Shown here: piece by piece, positions 26,339 to 33,786 of the stretch
How the letters are laid out: each line of letters begins with the position of its first letter
How positions within the stretch are numbered: the stretch's first letter is position 1
From: Halomonadaceae bacterium T82-2
GTDB lineage: Bacteria; Pseudomonadota; Gammaproteobacteria; Pseudomonadales; Halomonadaceae
Reading direction: 5' to 3'
NCBI GenBank assembly: GCA_001577635.1
Contig: LSBP01000001.1
Coordinates: 124,001 to 188,000 of the forward strand
DNA length: 64,000 bases
Position numbers and translations under genes: made by a program
Notes under the pieces: model-generated
Databases searched by the model: none
Told to the model about the DNA's origin: nothing
Seen by the model: the letters and a program-made list of their open reading frames with translations, nothing else

Positions 26339-26544
26339 GAAATCGCCTCGTCAATCGCCCGTCCATGGGGGACGGCGTGGTCGAACAGTGTTTTCACCCC
26401 AGCATATCGACACCGCGCGCAAACGCAAGCCCGCCGGGGCCCCTTGTGCTACACGGTTTCCCGTGGCGACTGATACCATGCCGCCTGCGACACGACCGGC
26501 AACGGTCGCGCCGCTTCGCTTGCCTATCGAGTTCGGGAGGCCCG

Positions 26545-27231
26545 ATGGCCGGACGCCTGCACATTGCCGACCTGGCACTCAACACCCTGGTGCCGTCGCT
26601 GCAGCGTGACCAGCCGCTGCGCACCAGCCCCAACCGGGCCCCGCGCCATCCGTTGTCGGCGATCCGGCGGGAAAACGGCACGCCCCGTCTCGTCACCCTG
26701 TTCTGGGGGCTGACGCCGCCCTGGCTCAAGGTGCTCGACCATGCGCCGCACTGCGCCCGGGCCGAGTCGCTGGACGAACGCCCGATGTTCCGCGACGCCT
26801 TCGCCGCCCGACGTTGCGTGGTACCGGTCAGCGGCATCTACGCCTGGCGACCCCAGCCACGCATGAAGCAGCCCTACCTGATCACCCGCGCCGATCGCGG
26901 CCCGCTGTTGCTGGCCGCCCTGTGGTGTCGCTACCACACCACCCTGACCACCTGGACCGACTCCACGGCGCTGATCACGGTGGCCACCAGCCCGCTGCTG
27001 AGCCCGCTGACCGACCGCCTGCCGGCGCTCATCGCCGCCGAGGACCTCGCCACCTGGCTCGACCCGGACACTCCGCTGACCACGGCCCGGGGCCTGCTGA
27101 AACCGGCCCCCGTGGAACTGTTGGGCGCATTTCCGGTATCAAGACAGGTAAACGATCCTTCGAATCAGGACTGGGCCTGCGGACGCCCCACCGGCCGGAT
27201 GCTCCGCTGGGACCCCGAACAGGAGAGATGA
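26545..27231 (+). CDS. SRAP-family protein lacking all catalytic residues (pseudo-SRAP)
   Basis: SRAP proteins (YedK/HMCES) crosslink abasic sites in single-stranded DNA through Cys2. The 228-residue product keeps the fold signatures: MxGRLHI start, TSPNRAPRHP, LFWGLTPPWLK, ARAESLDERPMFRDAFAARR, CVVPVSGIYAW, the TDRLPALI segment and a C-terminal VSRQVNDPSNQ. By alignment with YedK the catalytic set is gone: Cys2 is Ala2, Asn75 is Cys70, Glu105 is Ala100 and His160 is Thr156. The ATG at 26545 is five bases after GGGAGG, so Ala2 is not an artefact of start choice. Its TGA overlaps the start of the M16 protease gene. Confidence 0.85.
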   Translation: MAGRLHIADLALNTLVPSLQRDQPLRTSPNRAPRHPLSAIRRENGTPRLVTLFWGLTPPWLKVLDHAPHCARAESLDERPMFRDAFAARRCVVPVSGIYAWRPQPRMKQPYLITRADRGPLLLAALWCRYHTTLTTWTDSTALITVATSPLLSPLTDRLPALIAAEDLATWLDPDTPLTTARGLLKPAPVELLGAFPVSRQVNDPSNQDWACGRPTGRMLRWDPEQER

Positions 27232-30068
27232 TGCCTGCACTGCGATCCCCCCTCGGCGCCTGGGCGCTGGTCATCGTCACCGCGCTCGGCAGCCCTGCGG
27301 TGGCCACGGCGGCCGATGCACCGAGCACCGCGTCGCCCCTGCCGACCTCCGGCGGCGTTATCGTCAGCCCCAACGACAACCGCGACTATCGAAGCCTGAC
27401 CCTCGACAACGGCCTCGAGGTCCTGCTGATCCATGATGCCGATGCCGACAAGGCGGCCGCAGCGATGAACGTGGCGGTGGGCAGCGACCAGAACCCGGAT
27501 GCCGTGCCCGGGCTGGCCCACTTCCTCGAGCACATGCTGTTCCTGGGTACCGACAAGTACCCCGAGGCCGACAGCTACCAGCAATTCATCAGCCAGCACG
27601 GCGGCGACCACAACGCCTTCACCGCCGACCGCGACACCAACTACTTCTTCGATGTCGAGCCGCAGGCCCTCGAAGGCGCACTCGACCGCTTCAGCCAGTT
27701 CTTCGTCGCACCGCGCTTCAACGCCGAGTACGTCGACCGTGAGCGCCATGCCGTGCACTCCGAATATCAGGCGCGTCTGCGCGACGATGCCCGGCGGGTC
27801 AACGAGGCCATGGATCGGGCACTCAATCCCGATCATCCCGCCACGCGCTTCTCGGTGGGCAGCCTCGAGACGCTGAAGGACGGCAAGCAGCCGCTGCGCC
27901 AGTCGCTGATCGACTTCTACAAGGCCCATTACGGGGCGCACGTCATGGACCTGGTGGTCATCGGCCCGCAGCCGCTGGACCAACTGGGCACCTGGGTCCG
28001 CCAGGACTTCGCGGCGGTTCCCGACCGCGGCCTGTCGCGCCCGACGATCCCCGAGGCCCTGGTGACCCCGGACCAGCTGCCAGCCCGACTGCAGGTCCAG
28101 AGCCTCAAGCAGCATCGCCAGGTGCGCTTCGCCTTCCCGATCCCCGACCCGCAGCAGGATTATCGCCACAAGCCGGTGGACTACCTGGCCAACCTGCTCG
28201 GCCATGAAGGCGAGGGCAGCCTGCTGGCGGCCCTGCGCCATGCCGGCTGGGCCGACGGACTGTCCGCGGGCAGCGCCCGCGGCGACGGCGACGATGCCCT
28301 GTTCATGGTCAATGTGGATCTGACCCCCGAAGGCGCCCGCCACCTCGACCGCATCCAGGCCAGCCTGTTCGCGATGATCCAGCGTATCCGCGATAACGGC
28401 ATCAACGCCTGGCGCTATCGCGAGCAGGCCGAGCTCGCCGAGCAGGACTTCCGCTTCCAGCAGCGGGGCGAGCCGATCCACACGGCCAGCAGCCTGGCCA
28501 TGAACCTGGGCTACTATCCCTTGAAGGATGCCCAGTACGGACCCTATCGGATGGACGGCTTCGAGCCCGGCAAGCTGCGTGACCTGCTCGGCCGGCTGAC
28601 GCCGCAGCACCTGTTGCGCGTCTACAGCGGTCCGGATGTCGAGGGTGACAAGACCACCCGCTGGTTCGATGCCCCCTACCGCCTCGCCCGGGTCGATCAC
28701 TGGCCCGAGGCCACGCCGCTCGACGGCCTGGCCCTGCCCGGCCACAACCCCTATATCGCCGATGACCTCGAGGTGAAACCGCTCGAGGCCCAGCCGCCCA
28801 AGGCGCTCGTCGACACCGCCGAGCACACCCTCTGGTACCGGCCTGACAGCCACTTCGGCACGCCGCGGGTGGAGTGGCGCTTCAGCCTGCAGACCCCGGA
28901 CGCCGCCGACTCGCCGCGCGATGCGGTGCTCGCTCGCCTGCTCGCCGGCTGGCTGGGCGACAGCCTCAACGAGGCGCTGTATCCGGCACGCCTGGCCGGC
29001 CAGTCGTTTTCCGCCTACGCCCACGGCCGCGGCATCACCCTGGCCTTCTCCGGCTGGCGCGATCATCAGGACGTGCTGGTGAAACGGGTTCTCGACCAGC
29101 TGAAGACGGCCGCCATCGACGCGGACAGCGTCGCGCGGGTCAAGCTGCAGCTGAAGCAGCAGTGGCAGAACGCCCCGGACTCCCCCCTCTACCAGCAGAT
29201 GCAGCGCACCCTGGGCGATGCCCTGATCCGGCCGAGCTGGTCCCCCGAGACCCTGCTCGCCGCCCTCGACGAAACGTCGCCGGACGCCCTGCGCGCGTAT
29301 CGCCGCCGGTTCCTGGCCGAGTTGCATCTGGAAAGCATGGCCGTGGGCAATCTGAGTGCTGACCAGGCTCGGCAGGTCGACGCGCAGGTCCAGCGAGCCC
29401 TCTCGCCGACCCTCGACGAGACCGGCGTGCCCGCTCTGACGCCGCTGGCCGTGCCCACTACACCGCCCGTGCTGCACCCGGCCTCGACGCGCAACGACAG
29501 CGCCGTGCTGCGCTACCTGCAGGGGCCGGACAGCAGCCTTGCCAGCCAGGCCCGCCTGGCGGTGCTCGGCCAGCTGATTCAGGCGCCCTTCTACAGCCAG
29601 CTGCGCACGCAGGAACAGCTCGGCTACATCGTCAACGCCGGCTACCAGCCACTGCTCGACGCGCCGGGCCTGGGGCTGCTGGTGCAATCACCGAGTACCG
29701 ACGTGGCGACGATCCGCTCGCGCATGGATGCCTTCCTGGCCGACTTCGACAAGCGCATCGCCAGCCTCGACGAGGCGAGCCTGGCGCCCTACCGCAAGGC
29801 GGTGCACGACCGCCTGCTGGAGCGCCCCTCGTCGCTGTCCGAACTGACCGGGCGGCTGTGGCAGGAAACCGTCCACCCGACGCCCGACTTCCAGCGCCGC
29901 CGGCACCTGGCCGAGACGGTCACCGCGCTGACGCCGGAGGACGTTCGCGGCGCCTGGCAGGCCCTGCGCGACAGCACGCCGCTGAGCATCCGTTTCGCCC
30001 CCGGCGACACCGCCAGTGACGTCGGCGAACTGACCGACGGCTTCACGCCGTTGCCGGAAACTCGCTGA
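27231..30068 (+). CDS. Periplasmic M16 family zinc metalloprotease (pitrilysin-like)
   Basis: The 945-residue precursor has a signal peptide (MPALRSPLGAWALVIVTALG, then SPAVATAADA) and the full four-domain insulysin/pitrilysin length. The inverted zinc motif HxxEH is at residues 97-101 (HFLEHMLFLGT), with the third ligand Glu178 in ERHAVHSEYQ. The family segment GGDHNAFTADRDTNYFF is present, and the C-terminal substrate-binding part has QAPFYSQLRTQEQLGYIV. It degrades peptides in the periplasm, presumably. ATG 27231 is preferred over 27228 because AGGAG lies at better spacing. It is coupled to the upstream SRAP-like gene. Confidence 0.93.
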   Translation: MPALRSPLGAWALVIVTALGSPAVATAADAPSTASPLPTSGGVIVSPNDNRDYRSLTLDNGLEVLLIHDADADKAAAAMNVAVGSDQNPDAVPGLAHFLEHMLFLGTDKYPEADSYQQFISQHGGDHNAFTADRDTNYFFDVEPQALEGALDRFSQFFVAPRFNAEYVDRERHAVHSEYQARLRDDARRVNEAMDRALNPDHPATRFSVGSLETLKDGKQPLRQSLIDFYKAHYGAHVMDLVVIGPQPLDQLGTWVRQDFAAVPDRGLSRPTIPEALVTPDQLPARLQVQSLKQHRQVRFAFPIPDPQQDYRHKPVDYLANLLGHEGEGSLLAALRHAGWADGLSAGSARGDGDDALFMVNVDLTPEGARHLDRIQASLFAMIQRIRDNGINAWRYREQAELAEQDFRFQQRGEPIHTASSLAMNLGYYPLKDAQYGPYRMDGFEPGKLRDLLGRLTPQHLLRVYSGPDVEGDKTTRWFDAPYRLARVDHWPEATPLDGLALPGHNPYIADDLEVKPLEAQPPKALVDTAEHTLWYRPDSHFGTPRVEWRFSLQTPDAADSPRDAVLARLLAGWLGDSLNEALYPARLAGQSFSAYAHGRGITLAFSGWRDHQDVLVKRVLDQLKTAAIDADSVARVKLQLKQQWQNAPDSPLYQQMQRTLGDALIRPSWSPETLLAALDETSPDALRAYRRRFLAELHLESMAVGNLSADQARQVDAQVQRALSPTLDETGVPALTPLAVPTTPPVLHPASTRNDSAVLRYLQGPDSSLASQARLAVLGQLIQAPFYSQLRTQEQLGYIVNAGYQPLLDAPGLGLLVQSPSTDVATIRSRMDAFLADFDKRIASLDEASLAPYRKAVHDRLLERPSSLSELTGRLWQETVHPTPDFQRRRHLAETVTALTPEDVRGAWQALRDSTPLSIRFAPGDTASDVGELTDGFTPLPETR

Positions 30069-30072
30069 AAGC

Positions 30073-30100
30073 AGCCCGCCCGCCTCGTGGCGGGCGGGCT
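30073..30100 (+). terminator. Bidirectional hairpin between M16 gene and sbcB
   Basis: A perfect 12-base-pair stem (30073-30084 with 30089-30100, loop TCGT) fills the gap between the two convergent genes. There is no T run. Confidence 0.55.
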
Positions 30101-30105
30101 GGCGA

Positions 30106-31596
30106 TTACCCGAAGGCCTGGGGCGGGACGATCGCCTCGACGTGCATCACCAGCTCCTCGAGAATCTGCCGCTCGCGATCACCGAGCGGCTGCTGGTTGA
30201 GCCGCTCGATCTCGCGGGCGAAGCCCTTGAGGGTCAGGATGCCGAGGCTGGCATCGTTCATGCGCGCCCAGCGGTAGGCCTCCCACTGCGCCTGTTCCTC
30301 GGCACTCAGGGTGTCCGGGTAGCTGCGCGCGCGCAGGCGAAAGAGCATCTCCTCGAGCCGCGGATCCTGAAAGGCGAAGACGGTGTCGCCCAGCGACTCC
30401 GGTGGCGTCTCGTGGACCCGCTGCATCTGCTGGCGGTCGGCCGGCGAGAAGAAACCGCCCGAGTAGAGCATCAGATCCGGGTCCCGGGGTACGTCGGCGG
30501 GCGGCTCGGCGAATACCTCGGCCGCCTTGCGCGCCGCATCGGGCCGGCCACTCAGCGCCTTCCAGTGGCGGCGGCAGGCGGCGATGTCCAGCCCCAGGCG
30601 CTCGACGATATCGCCGTACTCACCGCGCCGCGGCCCGTCGACGTCCTTGAGGAAGGTCGCCGGCATGACCACCGGACTGCGGTTGATGTGAATGACCTTG
30701 AGCGGGATGCGCGATTCGCCCTCGCTGAGCTCGTCGGCGCTGGCAAAGACTCGCTCGCGGATCGCCGCGGCATCGAGCTCGAACAGCGGCGCCGGGTCGA
30801 CGCCGAGGTCGTAGACGATCACGCCGTTGGGGTTCGAGGGATGCTCGGCCAGCGGCATCACCAGCGCGCTGCACGCGCGGCTGGCCGGATAGCGGCGCGA
30901 GATGTGCAGCATCGGCTTGCCTGACGGCACGTCCAGCTGGCGGGCCACGGTGCGCTTGTCGCGCAGCGTCAGCAGGTAGTCGAAGAGCTTGGCGTTGCAG
31001 CGTTTGAGCAGGCGCGCCAGGTCGATGGTCGCACGCACATCGGCCAGCGCATCGTGGGCGCCGGCATGGGCGATGCCGTTGGCGGCGGTGAGATCCTCGA
31101 GGCGAAAGCTCGGCGAGCCGTCCTCGCGCCGGGGCCACGCGATCCCGTCGGGGCGCAGCGCATGGAAGGCACGCACCACGTCGATCAGGTCCCAGCGCGA
31201 ATTGCCGTTCTGCCATTCGCGGGCATAGGGATCGAGCAGGTTGCGATAGAAGAGATGCCGCGACACCTCGTCGTCGAAGCGCAGGCTGTTGTAGCCCAGC
31301 GCACAGGTGCCGGGCTCGCTCATCAGCGCATTGACGCGCTCGGCGAAGGCCATCTCGGGCAGCCCGCGGCGCAGCGCGGCCTGGGGGGTGATGCCGGTGA
31401 TCAGGCAGGCCTGCGGCGAGGGCAGGTAGTCGTCGGCCGGCCGACAATAGAGCGTCAGCGGCTCGCCGATCTCCCGGAAGTCGCCGTCGGTACGGATTGC
31501 CGCGAACTGGGACGGCCGGTCACGCCGGGGGTCGGCGCCGAACGTCTCGTAGTCGTGCCAGAGAAAGGTCTGCTGCGAATCGCCGCGACGGGCCAT
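30106..31596 (-). CDS. sbcB: Exodeoxyribonuclease I
   Basis: SbcB/ExoI digests single-stranded DNA 3' to 5' and interacts with SSB. The 496-residue protein has the DEDDh exonuclease domain (LWHDYETFGADPRRDRPSQF, NSLRFDDEVSRHLFYRN, and HAGAHDALADVRATIDLA carrying the catalytic His/Asp) followed by the SH3-like and helical C-terminal domains (ARSYPDTLSAEEQAQWEAYR). The length matches E. coli ExoI (475). It is a single gene between the M16 protease and minE. Confidence 0.96.
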   Translation of the reverse strand: MARRGDSQQTFLWHDYETFGADPRRDRPSQFAAIRTDGDFREIGEPLTLYCRPADDYLPSPQACLITGITPQAALRRGLPEMAFAERVNALMSEPGTCALGYNSLRFDDEVSRHLFYRNLLDPYAREWQNGNSRWDLIDVVRAFHALRPDGIAWPRREDGSPSFRLEDLTAANGIAHAGAHDALADVRATIDLARLLKRCNAKLFDYLLTLRDKRTVARQLDVPSGKPMLHISRRYPASRACSALVMPLAEHPSNPNGVIVYDLGVDPAPLFELDAAAIRERVFASADELSEGESRIPLKVIHINRSPVVMPATFLKDVDGPRRGEYGDIVERLGLDIAACRRHWKALSGRPDAARKAAEVFAEPPADVPRDPDLMLYSGGFFSPADRQQMQRVHETPPESLGDTVFAFQDPRLEEMLFRLRARSYPDTLSAEEQAQWEAYRWARMNDASLGILTLKGFAREIERLNQQPLGDRERQILEELVMHVEAIVPPQAFG

Positions 31597-31666
31597 GCTC
31601 GCTCTCCCAACGCCTCAGAGGAAAGCGCCCAGCCTAGCACAGCCCCGGCGACGACTCAGCCGCACC

Positions 31667-31915
31667 TCAGCGCGGCAGCGTGACGTTGAGCTCGAGCACC
31701 GAGCAGTCGTCCTCGCTGTCCAGGCTGATGTTGATGGCTTCCTGGTCGACGTTGACATAACGGCGAATCACTTCCAGCAGCTCCTTCTCGAGCAGCGGCA
31801 AATAATCCGGCTGATCACGCTGGCTGCGCTGGTGCGCCACGATGATCTGCAGCCGCTCCTTGGCCACCGACGCCGACTTCTTGCGTTCACGCTTGAGAAA
31901 CTCGAGTAGCTTCAC
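31667..31915 (-). CDS. minE: Cell division topological specificity factor MinE
   Basis: MinE drives MinCD oscillation and keeps the division site at midcell. The 82-residue protein starts with the amphipathic, MinD-contacting segment ([20 protein letters not shown]) and continues with [34 protein letters not shown], the family core. It overlaps the minD stop by four bases. Confidence 0.97.
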   Translation of the reverse strand: MKLLEFLKRERKKSASVAKERLQIIVAHQRSQRDQPDYLPLLEKELLEVIRRYVNVDQEAINISLDSEDDCSVLELNVTLPR

Positions 31916-32730
31916 CGACGACCTCCTCCGAACATGCGCGAGAGCAGCCCCTTCTTCTGGTACTCGTGGAAGCGCAGCGGGACTTCTTCGCCCAGCAGCC
32001 GTGCCACGGTATCGACATAGGCCAGCCCCGCATCGCTCTTCTGGTCATGTGTCACCGGAATCCCCTGGTTGGAAGCCCGCAGCACCGCCTCCGACTCGGG
32101 GATCAGCCCGATCAGGTGGATGGCCAGGATCTCCTGGATATCCTCGAGGTTGAGCATGTCGCCACCGGTCACCCGCTCCGGGTCGTAGCGGGTGATCAGC
32201 AGATGCTCCTTGACCGGCTCGCGGTTCTGCTCGGCGCGGCGGGTCTTCGAGCCCAGCAGGCCGAGGATCCGGTCGGAGTCGCGCACCGAGGAGACCTCGG
32301 GGTTGGTGACCACCACCGCCTCGTCGGCATAGTACATGGCCAGCTGGGCGCCGCGCTCGATGCCCGCCGGCGAATCGCAGACCACGTAGTCGAAGTCGGA
32401 TGACAGCGTGTCGAGCACCTTCTCCACGCCCTCGGCGGTCAGCGCGTCCTTGTCCCGGGTCTGGGAGGCCGGCAGGATGTGCAGGTTCTCGACCCGCTTG
32501 TCGCGGATCATCGCCTGGTTGAGTCCGGCCTCGCCCTGAATCACGTTGATCAGGTCGTAGACCACGCGCCGCTCGCAGCCCATGATCAGATCGAGGTTGC
32601 GCAGCCCCACGTCGAAGTCGATCACCACGGTCTTCTTTCCACGCAGCGCCAGTCCGGTCGCGATTGCCGCTGCACTGGTCGTCTTTCCGACCCCGCCCTT
32701 GCCGGAGGTCACTACAATGATCTTGGCCAA
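31912..32730 (-). CDS. minD: Septum site-determining protein MinD
   Basis: MinD is the membrane-cycling ATPase that recruits MinC. The 272-residue protein has the deviant Walker A motif ([20 protein letters not shown]), Walker B region [12 protein letters not shown] and the C-terminal amphipathic membrane-targeting helix ([16 protein letters not shown]). Second gene of minCDE. Confidence 0.98.
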   Translation of the reverse strand: MAKIIVVTSGKGGVGKTTSAAAIATGLALRGKKTVVIDFDVGLRNLDLIMGCERRVVYDLINVIQGEAGLNQAMIRDKRVENLHILPASQTRDKDALTAEGVEKVLDTLSSDFDYVVCDSPAGIERGAQLAMYYADEAVVVTNPEVSSVRDSDRILGLLGSKTRRAEQNREPVKEHLLITRYDPERVTGGDMLNLEDIQEILAIHLIGLIPESEAVLRASNQGIPVTHDQKSDAGLAYVDTVARLLGEEVPLRFHEYQKKGLLSRMFGGGRR

Positions 32731-32781
32731 GGTAAGCTTCCTGTTGCTGAAATCGAAGATCGTCCGTTCACGCCGCGGTCA

Positions 32782-33537
32782 TCAGTCCAGCGGCGTGATG
32801 CTCAATTGGTCGTTGTCGAGGGTCGCCTGCACGGCCCGTCCCAGCAGCCTGGGGTCGATGTCCTCGAGACGCTTGTAGTTCCCTGCCAGCGACAGCAGTT
32901 CCGCCCGCAGTTCCCGGCAGAAGATGCCGGCCTCGCGGTCGCCGTGGATGCCGGCCAGCGCCCGCCCGCGCAGCGCGCCGTAGACATGCACGTTGCCGCC
33001 GGCCAGCACCTCGGCCCCGGCATTGACCGCACCGACCACCACCAGATCCCCCTCCGGGGCGCTGACCTGCTGCCCCGAACGCACCGTGCCGCGATGAATG
33101 CGGCTGCCGACCCCGCCCTGCACGACCGGCGCCGCGGCTTCCGGAGGCGCGGTGTCCTCGGCGGACGGCTCGCCGGCCCCGGGCAGCACGCTCTCGAGGG
33201 TGCGCGGGCGCACCTCCTGGGGCGGAAACCAGCCCAGCCCCAGCGCCCAGGCCGACTGCTTGACGGGATCGCCCCCGCCGCGCACGGCCACCGGCAGCAG
33301 CTTGTGGGCTCGGCACACGGCACAGATCCGCTCCAGCGCCAGGTGCGGCTCCTCGAGCTTTTCGACACTCAGCATCACTGGCGTATGCTGAAAGAAGGCC
33401 GGCGCCTGATTGAGCTTGCCGACCAGCTGCTCGCGTATCTGTTCGGGGTCTGCACTGGTCAGCTCCATGACCGTCATGGGCAGCATCCCCCCCTTGAAGG
33501 CGAAGGCACTGCCGGCCCTGTCCATGTTGAGGCTCAT
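32782..33537 (-). CDS. minC: Septum site-determining protein MinC
   Basis: MinC blocks FtsZ polymerisation at the poles. The start ATG 33537 (MSLNMDRAGSAFAFKGGMLP) follows GGAG at good spacing, giving 251 residues. The N-terminal FtsZ-inhibiting domain (about 1-110) is joined by an Ala/Pro/Glu linker to the C-terminal beta-helix (GTVRSGQQVSAPEGDLVVVG, then GGNVHVYGALRGRALAG), which dimerises and binds MinD. First gene of minCDE, divergent from the DUF349 gene. Confidence 0.96.
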   Translation of the reverse strand: MSLNMDRAGSAFAFKGGMLPMTVMELTSADPEQIREQLVGKLNQAPAFFQHTPVMLSVEKLEEPHLALERICAVCRAHKLLPVAVRGGGDPVKQSAWALGLGWFPPQEVRPRTLESVLPGAGEPSAEDTAPPEAAAPVVQGGVGSRIHRGTVRSGQQVSAPEGDLVVVGAVNAGAEVLAGGNVHVYGALRGRALAGIHGDREAGIFCRELRAELLSLAGNYKRLEDIDPRLLGRAVQATLDNDQLSITPLD

Positions 33538-33786
33538 TGCCGGTCTCCACAGTCGGATGGTGACATTTAAAGCTAAGCGAGGGGTTGCCGGGCTGCAACC
33601 GATCATACGCCCTGTGGACATGACCTGTCAGTGTCTCCGGGCACCGACGCCCGGCCTTTTCGGCCACGCCGAGCCATGCTTAGATAAACGACTGGAACGC
33701 CTTGCGCGCACGCCGCGTCGACAGGCCCGGCCGACGCCGTGCCGGCCGGCGTCTTCCGCGCCTCTTTCAGGGATGTATCGCGACCT

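Noticed and set aside
33538-33786. Possible small RNA gene between minC and the DUF349 gene
   Set aside because: I found no paired promoter and terminator; the region is explained by the two divergent 5' ends.
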